Shown here one piece after another: positions 1-7,527 of a stretch of DNA of 36,210 bases. The stretch is from Acidimicrobiaceae bacterium (GTDB lineage: Bacteria > Actinomycetota > Acidimicrobiia > Acidimicrobiales > Aldehydirespiratoraceae): positions 1 through 36,210 of the forward strand of contig JAPPLH010000086.1 of the NCBI GenBank assembly GCA_028819505.1. Reading direction: 5' to 3'. The notes beneath the pieces were generated by a model. That model was not told where the DNA came from, made no database searches, and saw only the letters and a list, made by a program, of their open reading frames with translations. The translations under genes and the position numbers were made by a program. Each line of letters opens with the position of its first letter. Within the stretch, counting starts at the first letter, position 1.

Positions 1-355
1 ACCCCAGACAACCGAAGCGAGCCGCCCCAAACCGAACCCCGCCCCGCGCGCCGGCCCCCCCCCCCGCGGGCGCGCAGAACCGCGCCGGCCAGCCCGTTCC
101 CGGCTCGCGGGAGCGCCGCCCCCGCGGGCGCGCAGAACCGCACGAGCCCCAGCGTGAGCGCGCTCGGGTCCACGTTGGCCGCCCCCGCGGGCGCGCAGAA
201 CCGCCGCTCACCCCGACAGCCTCCCGCCGCCGGCCGGCCCGCCCAGAACCACCGCCACCACGCCCACAGGACACACACCAGACCCCAACAGCGCCCGCGG
301 CGCTGGAGGTCGGTGCGCTTGGAGGGAGGTCGGGCTGCGCTTCAGGGGTCTGCCT
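1..355. other. Gene-free, C-rich left edge
   Basis: No convincing gene was found here. The plus strand is strongly C-rich, with an 11-base C run at 55-65. Stop codons are rare simply because of the composition, so the short open frames are not persuasive. On the minus strand this is the region downstream of the solute-binding protein gene that ends at 356. I saw no clear hairpin-plus-T-run terminator. The only recognisable structure is the 23-bp direct repeat described separately. The tract could continue into a gene outside the window. Confidence 0.6.
61..204. repeat. Three 23-bp direct repeats
   Basis: Three identical 23-bp copies lie at 61-83, 119-141 and 182-204. Each contains the 8-bp palindrome CCCGCGGG followed by CGCGCAGAACCGC. 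Copies start 58 and 63 bases apart, so the reading frame is not kept and coding is unlikely. The intervening sequences are unrelated. A degenerate trace (CGCCCAGAACC) follows near 239. Function is unknown. Protein-binding sites or repeat expansion downstream of the lipoprotein gene are both possible. Confidence 0.7.
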
Positions 356-2197
356 CTAGCTCATCCAGATCTGGTTCGGCCAGATCCTGCCCTGGTTGTT
401 GCAGAACAGCCCGTCTCCGGTGGGCCCGGTCTGCCCGCAGATGTTGTGCACGTTGTCGCGCGCCCCGATGGTGAAGTTGGAGTGGGTCAGGAAGATCATC
501 GTGTAGGAGTCCCGGTTTATCTCCTCGATGCGGTGCCAGATCTCCACCCGGCGGTCGAGGTCGTCGATGGCGCGCTGCTCGTACATCAGTTCGTCGCGCT
601 CGTGATCGCAGTGGCGGGTGAAGTTCAGCGAGATGAAGCTGATCGCCCCGCACTCCATGAAGAGCACGTCGTTGTCGGGGTCGACCGACCCGAACGCGTC
701 GGCCAGGGCCACGTCGTAGTTGCCTAGCGCCACATCGATGATCATCTCGTCGAGGGGCTTCACGCTCGTGTCGAGGTTGAAGAACTCACCCCAGGTGGCG
801 GCCATCAGGTCGAGGGTGCGGTCGCTCTCCACCGACGGGCCCGGAACGGCGAAACGCATGTTGATCCTGCCGTCGGAGCAGTTCTCGGGGTAGTCGGCGC
901 AGTACCCGGCGACCAGCGGCCCGGCCCGCTCCGGCATGTTCGTCTCCTGCACTATGTCGGGGTTGCGCCAGATCAGGTCGGGATGGAACATTGTGTCGGC
1001 CGCCTCGGTCGTGCCCTCGCCCAGCAGCTCCACGTACAGGTCCTGGTCGGTGGCGAAGGTGAGAGCCTGCCGGGCCCGGATGTCGGAGAACGCCGCGCTC
1101 TGCGCGTTGATGAGCAGCATCGACTCGTCGGAGCGATGGTTCTCGAAGGTGACCACCCCCCGGTCGGCGGCGTCGCGCAGGGTCAGTATGGCCCCCGTCT
1201 CGGAGACGACTATCAGGTCGAGTTCTCCCGCGATCAGCCGCTGCGCGGCCACGGCGGAGTCCGGGATGGGGTACACCTCGATGCGGTCGAGGTATATGTC
1301 GATCAAGTCGGCGGCCCAGTAGTCGGGGTTGCGCACCAGCACCGTCACCTCGTCCTGGATGCGGCTCTCCACCATGAACGGGCCGGTGCCGACCGGCATC
1401 TGGTTGAGGCTCGGGTCGGCTGCGGCCCGTTCGAGCCACTCAGACGGCAGGATCATCCCCAACTGGCTCGTGAACGCGTTCGGCAGGTGGGCGGAGGGAC
1501 GGACGCCGACGAACTCGACGGTGTGGTCGTCGACCTTGCGCACGGGCTCGGTGGGATGGAACCCGGGCCTGAACGCGATCGAGATCAGCGGGTCGGCCAG
1601 CTGTGCCTGGAACGTCGCCACGACGTCGTCGGCGTCGAGTTCGGTCCCGTCGTGGAAGCGCACCCCCTCGCGCACCTTCATCTGCCAGGACGTGCCGTCG
1701 CCGACCTTGGTCCACGACTCGGCCAGGAACGGGACCCAGTTGCCCCCGGTGTCGTAGTAGGCCAGCGGGTCGAAGACCGGGTGGGCCATGAGGTACACGG
1801 GCGTCGAGAAGGCGTTCGACGCAGGGTTGAGGCCGTCGCCCTCGGCGAAGGCCCCCACTCTCAGCGTGCCGCCGTACTGGGGCTCGGGCTCGGCCGGGGC
1901 CTCGACGACCTCTTCGCCGTCGGCGGGCGGCGCAGTGGTCGTGGTGGTGTCCACTGGAGCGACCAGGAGCTCCTCCTCCTGCTCCTCGGTGGCATCCGGC
2001 TCAGCGACGGTGGGGGCGGTCTCATCCTCGCCGGAGTCGGCCGGTTCCGAGGGAGCGGCTGTCTCGGTGGTTTCGGCGGCCGTCGGTGCCGGAGGCTCCC
2101 CGCCGTCGCCGCCTCCGCACGCCGCCGCTACCAGCGCGAGCGTCAGGAGCCCCGCCAGCAGGCGCGCCGACGGGTTGCGCGTCGATCGAGACGGCAC
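356..2197 (-). CDS. ABC transporter substrate-binding lipoprotein, family 5 (peptide/nickel type), copy 2
   Basis: This is a 613-aa extracytoplasmic solute-binding protein of the SBP_bac_5 (DppA/OppA) family. These proteins deliver peptides or other solutes to an ABC importer. The N-terminus has a lipoprotein signal with lipobox LVAAAC and the lipidated Cys at residue 27. An acidic/Thr-rich linker follows, and the mature domain starts around YGGTLRVG. The family motif region WQMKVREGVRFHDGTELDADDV is split here into WQMKVREGVRFHDG and the following residues. The C-terminus has paired cysteines (NICGQT, LFCNNQGR). The GTG start at 2197 shares one base with the TAG stop of the upstream paralogue (TAGTG), which suggests translational coupling. 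Longer readings of this frame run into the neighbour and lack a second signal peptide. No permease or ATPase is adjacent, so the substrate is unknown. Confidence 0.9.
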   Translation of the reverse strand: MPSRSTRNPSARLLAGLLTLALVAAACGGGDGGEPPAPTAAETTETAAPSEPADSGEDETAPTVAEPDATEEQEEELLVAPVDTTTTTAPPADGEEVVEAPAEPEPQYGGTLRVGAFAEGDGLNPASNAFSTPVYLMAHPVFDPLAYYDTGGNWVPFLAESWTKVGDGTSWQMKVREGVRFHDGTELDADDVVATFQAQLADPLISIAFRPGFHPTEPVRKVDDHTVEFVGVRPSAHLPNAFTSQLGMILPSEWLERAAADPSLNQMPVGTGPFMVESRIQDEVTVLVRNPDYWAADLIDIYLDRIEVYPIPDSAVAAQRLIAGELDLIVVSETGAILTLRDAADRGVVTFENHRSDESMLLINAQSAAFSDIRARQALTFATDQDLYVELLGEGTTEAADTMFHPDLIWRNPDIVQETNMPERAGPLVAGYCADYPENCSDGRINMRFAVPGPSVESDRTLDLMAATWGEFFNLDTSVKPLDEMIIDVALGNYDVALADAFGSVDPDNDVLFMECGAISFISLNFTRHCDHERDELMYEQRAIDDLDRRVEIWHRIEEINRDSYTMIFLTHSNFTIGARDNVHNICGQTGPTGDGLFCNNQGRIWPNQIWMS

Positions 2198-4032
2198 TAG
2201 CTCAGCCAGACCTGGTGGAGCTGCACCCTGCCCTGGTTGTTGCAGAACAGCTCGACGCCGTCGGGCGAGGTCTGGCCGCAGATGTTCTGCACGTGGTCCC
2301 CCGCGCCGATCGTCCAGTTGGCATGGTTGAAGAAGACGTAGGTGTACGAGTCGCGGAGGTTCTCCTGGATCCAGTGCCATATCTCGACTCGTCGGTCGAG
2401 GTCGTTGGTGGCCCGCTGCTCGTACATGAGCGCATCTCGCTCCTCATCGCAGTCGCGGGGCCAGTTGAGCGAGATGAAGCTGATCGCTCGGCACTCGATC
2501 CAGAGCACGTCGTTGTCCGGGTCGACCGCGCCGAACTGCCGCCAGGTCACCACGTTGTACAAGCCGAGCGCGACCTCGAGGATGTGGTCGTCCTGGAGGA
2601 GTTCCTGCTCGGTCACGTTGAAGTACGGATCCCAGCTGTCGACCAGCAGGTCCGCGATACGGGTCTGAGCCACCGACGGCCCCGAGTACTGCAGCTCCAT
2701 GTTGATCTTGCCGCCGGAGCAGTTCGCCGGGAAGTCCGCGCAGTATGCGGCCACCAGCGGGCCGGCCAGCTCGGGCATGTTCGACTCCTGCTTGACGTCG
2801 GGGTTGTGCCAGATCAGGTCGGGATGGAACATCGTGTCGGCCGGCGGGGACACGCCCTGTCGGATGAGTGCCACGTAGGCGTCCCGGTCGGTGGCGTGAG
2901 TGAGGGCCTGCCGGGCCCGGATGTCGTCGAAGGGCGCCATCTGCGTGTTCATCATCGCGAAGTCCTCGCTGGAGCGGACGTTCTCGATGGTCTGGACCCC
3001 CTCGGAGTCGCGCAGCGTCAATATGGCGTCGGAGTTGCTGGTCACCATGAGGTCGATGTCGCCGGCCGCGACACGCTCCGCGGCGATGACGGTGTCGGTG
3101 ATGGGATAGACCTCGATGCGGTCGAGGTAGATGTCGGTCATGTCGGCGGCCCAGTAGTCGGGATTGCGCACCAGCACGGTCACCTCGTCCTGGGTGCGGC
3201 TCTCGATCATGAACGGGCCGGTGCCGACCGGGTGCTGGTTCAGCTGCGGATCCTCCGCGGCGGCGGCCAGCCACTCCGACGGGGCGATCATCCCGAGCTG
3301 GCTGGTTATGAACTGCGGGAAGAAGCCGAACTTGTCGACGGGATTGAACTGCACCGTCAGGTCGTCGATCCTGACGAGGGCCACAGACAGGTCCTCGGGA
3401 TAGTAGGGGCGCACCGCCAGCGAGACGATGGGATCGGCCAGCTGGGCGTTGAAGGTGGCGATCACGTCGTCGGCGCCTAGCGGGGTGCCGTCATGGAAGC
3501 GCACGCCGTCCCGCAGCTTCATCTGCCAGGACTGCCCGTCGTCGATCGGGGTGAACGACTCGGCCAGGTACGGGATCCACTGTCCCTGCGTGTTCCAGTA
3601 GGCCACCGGATCGAACACCGGGTAGGTCATCACGTAGGCCGACACCGCGAAGTTGTTGGCCGCCGGGTTCAGGCCGTCGCTCTCGGCCTCGACCGCCACC
3701 CTCAACGTGCCGCCGAACTGGGGCTCGGGCTCGGCCGGGGCCTCGACGGCCGCTTCCCCGTCATCTGGCGGCGTCGTCGTGGTGGTCGTGTCCACCGGAG
3801 CGACCAGGGGCTCGTCGTCCGGCTCGGCCGGCGCGGGCGATTCCTCTCCGCCACCGTCGACGGGCGCCTGGTCCGGTGCGGCGGGCGCGGCCGTCTCGGT
3901 GGTCTCGACCGCCTGGGCCGGCTGCGTCTCGCCGTCGTCGCCTCCGCCGCCGCATGCTGCGGCGACCAGAGTGAACGCCAGCAGCGCCGCCAACCAAGAC
4001 GCGCAACGCTTGTGAATCGGTCGAGCAGTCAT
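2197..4032 (-). CDS. ABC transporter substrate-binding lipoprotein, family 5, copy 1
   Basis: This 611-aa protein is a tandem paralogue of the gene that follows it. It has the same architecture: lipobox LVAAAC with Cys at residue 27, a low-complexity linker rich in Glu, Ala, Pro and Thr (including a run of six Thr), and then an SBP_bac_5 domain beginning near FGGTLRVA. Shared blocks include PVGTGPFM, VRNPDYWAAD, IYLDRIEVYPI, DIRARQALT and TMFHPDLIW. The C-terminal cysteines (NICGQT, LFCNNQGR) are conserved. The ATG at 4032 is preceded by the purine-rich stretch AGAAGGGCAAG. The 96-bp gap to the upstream SDR gene could hold a promoter. The pair probably arose by duplication and then diverged, perhaps to bind different ligands of one transporter. 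Confidence 0.92.
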   Translation of the reverse strand: MTARPIHKRCASWLAALLAFTLVAAACGGGGDDGETQPAQAVETTETAAPAAPDQAPVDGGGEESPAPAEPDDEPLVAPVDTTTTTTPPDDGEAAVEAPAEPEPQFGGTLRVAVEAESDGLNPAANNFAVSAYVMTYPVFDPVAYWNTQGQWIPYLAESFTPIDDGQSWQMKLRDGVRFHDGTPLGADDVIATFNAQLADPIVSLAVRPYYPEDLSVALVRIDDLTVQFNPVDKFGFFPQFITSQLGMIAPSEWLAAAAEDPQLNQHPVGTGPFMIESRTQDEVTVLVRNPDYWAADMTDIYLDRIEVYPITDTVIAAERVAAGDIDLMVTSNSDAILTLRDSEGVQTIENVRSSEDFAMMNTQMAPFDDIRARQALTHATDRDAYVALIRQGVSPPADTMFHPDLIWHNPDVKQESNMPELAGPLVAAYCADFPANCSGGKINMELQYSGPSVAQTRIADLLVDSWDPYFNVTEQELLQDDHILEVALGLYNVVTWRQFGAVDPDNDVLWIECRAISFISLNWPRDCDEERDALMYEQRATNDLDRRVEIWHWIQENLRDSYTYVFFNHANWTIGAGDHVQNICGQTSPDGVELFCNNQGRVQLHQVWLS

Positions 4033-4128
4033 TCCACTTGCCCTTCTGTGTAGGCCGGCATGCCGGCGGCTATTCGAGACATCTTGCCAGACGGCGCCAT
4101 GGCACCGCCAGTGATGCGAAGCTCCTGC

Positions 4129-4938
4129 TCACGGGTGCTGGCTGCTGACCGAGACCACCTCGCCGGTCATGTAGCCGGAGAGGTCGCTGGCGAGGAACAC
4201 CATCACGTTGGCCACCTCCCACGGCTCGGCCGGTCGGCCGAACGCCTCCTTGCGGGCGAGTTCGGCCAGCGACTGCTCGTCGGTGGTCTTGGCGAGGAAC
4301 GGGTGCCAGGCCAGGCTGGGCGCAACGCAGTTCACCCTGATCCCGTGATCGGCCGCCTCCAGCGCCGCACACCGGGTGAGGGCCATCACCCCCGCTTTGG
4401 CCGCGGCGTAGTGGGCCTGCTCGGCCTGGGCCCGCCAGCCTGAGACCGAGGCGTTGTTGACGATGGCGCCGCCTGCGCCCTGGCCGATCATGAGCCGGAG
4501 CGCGGCCCGGGTGCAGCGCATGGTGCCGTCGAGGGTCACGCCGAGCACCGCCGACCACTGCTCGTCGGTCATGTCCACCAGCCGTGCCGAGCCGCCGAGT
4601 CCGGCGTTGTTCATCATGGCGTCGATGCCGCCCAGGTCGTCGACGGCCGCCTCCATCAGCGCCTGCACGTCGGCCTCGGCGGTCACGTCGCAGCGCACCG
4701 CCCCGGGGCGCGAGCCGGTCTCGGCCTCCAGGCGGTCGCGGGTGGCGGACATGCGCCGCTCGTGGACGTCGGAGATCAGGACCCTCGCCCCCTCGATGAG
4801 GGCGCGGCGAGCCACCGCCGACCCGATCCCGGCGCCGGCCGCGGCGGTCACCACCACCCGCCTGCCTGCGAGCAGTCCCCGCCCGGGCGGCTCGGCGGGA
4901 GGCGCCGGCCAGGGCAGGCCGCCCGGCTCAGCGGCCAC
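4129..4938 (-). CDS. Short-chain dehydrogenase/reductase (IpdF-like variant)
   Basis: This 269-aa cytoplasmic NAD(P)-dependent oxidoreductase belongs to the classical SDR family. The cofactor loop reads TAAAGAGIG, with Ala replacing the usual first Gly of TGxxxGxG. I recall the same variant in mycobacterial steroid-ring SDRs such as IpdF, but cannot confirm it here. NNAG is present around residue 111. The catalytic Ser lies in NNASVSGW, and Tyr and Lys lie in YAAAK. The C-terminal cofactor region reads GRPAEPWEVANVMVFLASD. The first about 20 residues (Pro/Ala-rich) form an extra N-terminal tail, so an internal start cannot be excluded. The GTG start at 4938 lies 3 bases after the stop of the upstream SDR, so the two are likely cotranscribed. 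The substrate is probably a 3-hydroxyacyl-CoA or hydroxysteroid-like alcohol (inference). Confidence 0.88.
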   Translation of the reverse strand: MAAEPGGLPWPAPPAEPPGRGLLAGRRVVVTAAAGAGIGSAVARRALIEGARVLISDVHERRMSATRDRLEAETGSRPGAVRCDVTAEADVQALMEAAVDDLGGIDAMMNNAGLGGSARLVDMTDEQWSAVLGVTLDGTMRCTRAALRLMIGQGAGGAIVNNASVSGWRAQAEQAHYAAAKAGVMALTRCAALEAADHGIRVNCVAPSLAWHPFLAKTTDEQSLAELARKEAFGRPAEPWEVANVMVFLASDLSGYMTGEVVSVSSQHP

Positions 4939-4941
4939 GGC

Positions 4942-5853
4942 TCAACCGCCGGCCATCTCGGCCATGCGCCGCTCCAGGTCGGCGATCACCCAGTTGGGCT
5001 CCTGCCCTATGGTCCGGGGAAGCTGCGCGGCGATCTCCTCCGGAGTCCACTGCCCGCCGGCCGACCACATCGAGCGCAGCTCCCGGGGCTGGTTCCAGAC
5101 CGAGATCCGGCGCCCCACCACGGTGTAGGTCTGTGCGTTGACGTCCCGGCCGGCGTCGCTGAGCAGGTAGACGGCCATGGGGGCCACTGCGGAGGGATCC
5201 CCCGTCTCCATCTCGAACGGCACATTGTCGCTCATCCGGGTGCGGGCCACCGGTGCGATGCAGTTGGCGTTGATGGCCGGCCCGCCCCGCATCCGTATGG
5301 AGGCTGCGGTCATGGCCGCCGACCGGGTGAGGCTCATGACGCCGCCCTTGGCGGCCGAGTAGTTGGCTTGAGCGGTGGAGGCGACGGCCGCACCGGAGGT
5401 GAACCCCACCAGCGAGCCCCCCGACGGCTGTCTGCGCATCCGTGCCAGCGCGGCCCGGTACACGTTGAAGTGGCCCTTGAGATGGACGGCCACCACCTGG
5501 TCCCACTCCGGCTCGACCATGTTGAACAGCATCCGCTCCCGCAGCACGCCGGCGGCGCACACCACGCCGTCGATGCTCCCCCACCGGTCGCAGGCCGCTT
5601 CCACGATCCCGGCGCCCACGTCGAAGAGCGACACGTCGCCGGCCACGGCGAGCGCCTCGCCGCCGGCGGCGCGGATCTCCTCCACCGCCGCGTCGGCCAC
5701 CTCGCTCGACGGGGCGGATCCGTCCAGGGCGACGCCGTAGTCGGCCACCACCACGTTGGCGCCCTCCGCCGCGCAGGCCAGCGACACCTCCCGGCCGATC
5801 CCGCCCCCGCCGCCGGTGACGGCGATGCTCTTGCCGTCGAGGTGACCGCTCAC
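4942..5853 (-). CDS. Short-chain dehydrogenase, hydroxyacyl-CoA dehydrogenase type
   Basis: This is a 303-aa SDR. It has a standard TGGGGGIG cofactor loop near residue 14. An insertion between beta-2 and alpha-C (ADYGVALDGSAPSSEVAD) is typical of the multifunctional-protein-2/17beta-HSD4-like group, as in actinobacterial SDRs of about 300 aa. CAAG stands at the NNAG position. The catalytic Tyr and Lys lie in YSAAK, and CIAPVARTRM follows. The C-terminal extension (ISVWNQPREL to the end) also fits acyl-CoA-type SDRs. The start is GTG at 5853. The gene sits 39 bases downstream of the flotillin stop and 3 bases upstream of the second SDR. A 3-hydroxyacyl-CoA dehydrogenase role is inferred, and the pathway is not shown by the neighbours. 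Confidence 0.9.
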   Translation of the reverse strand: MSGHLDGKSIAVTGGGGGIGREVSLACAAEGANVVVADYGVALDGSAPSSEVADAAVEEIRAAGGEALAVAGDVSLFDVGAGIVEAACDRWGSIDGVVCAAGVLRERMLFNMVEPEWDQVVAVHLKGHFNVYRAALARMRRQPSGGSLVGFTSGAAVASTAQANYSAAKGGVMSLTRSAAMTAASIRMRGGPAINANCIAPVARTRMSDNVPFEMETGDPSAVAPMAVYLLSDAGRDVNAQTYTVVGRRISVWNQPRELRSMWSAGGQWTPEEIAAQLPRTIGQEPNWVIADLERRMAEMAGG

Positions 5854-5892
5854 ACGCCGTCTCCTGATGTCACTGGGGACCGGGCTCGGATG

Positions 5893-7200
5893 TCAGCCTT
5901 CGCCGCCGTGGTCGGCGTCGCGGCGGCGCAGCGACGCCAGGATGTCTACTCCGGTGGCAGCCTCGATCTGCTCGGTCATGGCCACCAGCGACGCCGGCAG
6001 CTGGCTCATGAGGCCCGGGATCCCGCCCCGCGAGCCGCCGTCGCCGTTTCCGTCGCCGTTGCCGCCCCCGCCGCCGGTGTCCACCACCGCGACCCGGTCG
6101 ATGCTGACGTTCTGCACGGTGGCGACGATCTTGTCGATCAGGTCGGGCAGCATGTTGAGCACCAGCACGTCGTGGCCGTCGGCGCCGGCCGCCTGGTACT
6201 GGTCGGTGAGCCGCTTGAACACCTCGACCTGGGCCTTGCCGTCCTCGACGATCGTGGCCGCCTCGGCCTGGGCCTGGAGCTGGCGGGCCTCCAGGTCGGC
6301 TCGGGCGGGAACCACCACGTCGGCCTCCACCCGGCGCTTCTCCAGCTCGATGCGCTCGCTCTCCAGCTCCTGGCTGGCCACCGCCTTGGCCGTCTCCCCG
6401 GCCACCAGCGCCTCCTCCTCGCGGGCCCTGGAGATGGCTTCGAGCTCCGCTGTGCGCACCCGCAGCGCGTTCTGCTCCTCGACGATCTTCTTGTCGGCCT
6501 CGATCTGGGCGACCTGCGCGGCGCGGCGGGCGGCCGCCTCGGCCTGTTCGGACTCCGCCTCGCGGTCGGCCTCGGCCACCCGGGCGTCCTTCTTCACCTG
6601 GGCGGTGAGGCGCCGGCCCACCGACTCGAGGTAGTTCACGTCGTCGGTGACGTTCTGGATCTTGAGCACGTCGAGTTCCAGCCCCAGTGTCTTGATGTCG
6701 TCGTCGGCCTCGTCGATGAGCTGGTGGCTGAACTTGAGCCGGTCCTCGTTGACCTCCTCGGGCGACATGGTGGCCAGCACACCCCGCAGGTTGGCCTCGA
6801 GAGTCTCCTTGGCGATCTTGCCGATGTGCATGTGGTCGACGTGGAGGAAGCGCTCGGCGGCGTTCTCCAGCAGGCCCTCGCCGCTCGACACCTTCACGTT
6901 GGCTATGCCCTGCACATTGAGGGGGATCGCGCCCTTCGAGTAGGCGTTGGTGACCGACACCTCCAGCGGGATGGTGTTGAGGTCCATCCAGGCGACCCTC
7001 TCGATGAGCGGGATCCGCAGCGTGCGACCGCCCTTGAGGATGCGGTATCCCACCGTGCGCCCGTCGGACAGGGTCCGCTTGCGGCCCGATATGACCGCCA
7101 CCCGGTTGGGCGGGCAGATCACGATCAGCGACCGGACGATGAGTATGACGAAGAGCACGGCCAGCGCCAGAGCGATACCGGCCACCATTGCTGAGGACAT
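5893..7200 (-). CDS. Flotillin-like SPFH/band-7 membrane protein
   Basis: This 435-aa membrane scaffold protein belongs to the flotillin/SPFH family, whose members organise membrane microdomains. One N-terminal membrane segment (about residues 5-27, hydrophobic through LAVLFVILIV) is followed by an SPFH domain (about 30-200). A long Glu/Ala/Arg-rich coiled coil comes next (about 200-330; EADKKIVEEQNALRVRTAEL and similar heptads). The C-terminal tail has a Gly/Asn/Asp-rich linker (GGGGGNGDGNGDGG) and a final helix. ATG 7200 is preferred over an upstream in-frame GTG at 7218 because GGGAGGGG lies 8 bases before it. Its usual partner NfeD lies further upstream on the same strand, separated by an opposing ATPase gene. 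Confidence 0.93.
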   Translation of the reverse strand: MSSAMVAGIALALAVLFVILIVRSLIVICPPNRVAVISGRKRTLSDGRTVGYRILKGGRTLRIPLIERVAWMDLNTIPLEVSVTNAYSKGAIPLNVQGIANVKVSSGEGLLENAAERFLHVDHMHIGKIAKETLEANLRGVLATMSPEEVNEDRLKFSHQLIDEADDDIKTLGLELDVLKIQNVTDDVNYLESVGRRLTAQVKKDARVAEADREAESEQAEAAARRAAQVAQIEADKKIVEEQNALRVRTAELEAISRAREEEALVAGETAKAVASQELESERIELEKRRVEADVVVPARADLEARQLQAQAEAATIVEDGKAQVEVFKRLTDQYQAAGADGHDVLVLNMLPDLIDKIVATVQNVSIDRVAVVDTGGGGGNGDGNGDGGSRGGIPGLMSQLPASLVAMTEQIEAATGVDILASLRRRDADHGGEG

Positions 7201-7208
7201 TGCGCTTT

Positions 7209-7216
7209 CCCCTCCC
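7209..7216 (-). promoter_or_regulatory. Ribosome binding site that fixes the flotillin start
   Basis: On the minus strand this reads GGGAGGGG, 8 bases before ATG 7200. It overlaps the in-frame GTG at 7218-7216, which therefore cannot be the start that uses it. Confidence 0.8.
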
Positions 7217-7266
7217 ACGCGCCTCGCGCGTCTCGGAAGCCCACTGCCCTGCCGAGCGTACCAGCC

Positions 7267-7278
7267 CCTTCCGGAAGG
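7267..7278. promoter_or_regulatory. Perfect 12-bp palindrome upstream of flotillin
   Basis: CCTTCCGGAAGG is a perfect palindrome lying 67 bases upstream of the flotillin ATG and about 100 bases before the iteron array. Its position suits an operator for the minus-strand transcript. No regulator is encoded next to it, and a 12-bp GC-rich palindrome can occur by chance. Confidence 0.35.
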
Positions 7279-7380
7279 CAGCTAGGGGGAGACCCGAGCG
7301 CCGTGAGATGAGCGCCGCCCGCGGGGCTGGCCGGTTTGGGCGGCGTCGTGGAGCCTGGCCGCCAAGACGGCCGTTCCGGA

Positions 7381-7518
7381 TGCGAGACTCCAACTAGTGT
7401 CTGTGCAATTCTCGAACTAGTGCGGCTGCAAAACTCTAACTAGAGTCTGTGCAATTATCGAAGTAGTGCGGCTGCAAAACTCTAACTAAAGCCTGTGCAA
7501 TTATCGAAGTAGTGCTAG
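7381..7518. repeat. Iteron array: six 23-bp units in perfect register
   Basis: Six units begin at 7381, 7404, 7427, 7450, 7473 and 7496, exactly 23 bases apart. Two subtypes alternate. Type A is TGCAAAACTCTAACTAG (units 1, 3, 5; unit 1 is diverged). Type B is TGCAATTATCGAAGTAGTG (units 2, 4, 6). The higher-order period is therefore 46 bp. The array is clearly AT-richer than its surroundings and ends 9 bases before the ATG of the DUF4143 ATPase gene. There are no spacers, so it is not a CRISPR. It may be a multi-site operator or promoter for the ATPase gene, or the end of a mobile cassette. I know of no described function. Confidence 0.92.
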
Positions 7519-7527
7519 CATGCCGGG

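Noticed and set aside
2198-2380. Upstream extension of the copy 2 binding-protein gene to 2380
   Set aside because: The extra 61 residues are another frame of the end of copy 1. The lipoprotein signal starts only after the GTG at 2197.
4762-7194. Plus-strand open frame of 810 codons
   Set aside because: It is antisense to two SDRs and flotillin, is His/Arg/Gly-rich without domain motifs, and is a typical high-GC shadow.
7381-7518. Iteron array as a small CRISPR
   Set aside because: Units abut without spacers, alternate in sequence, and no cas gene is present.
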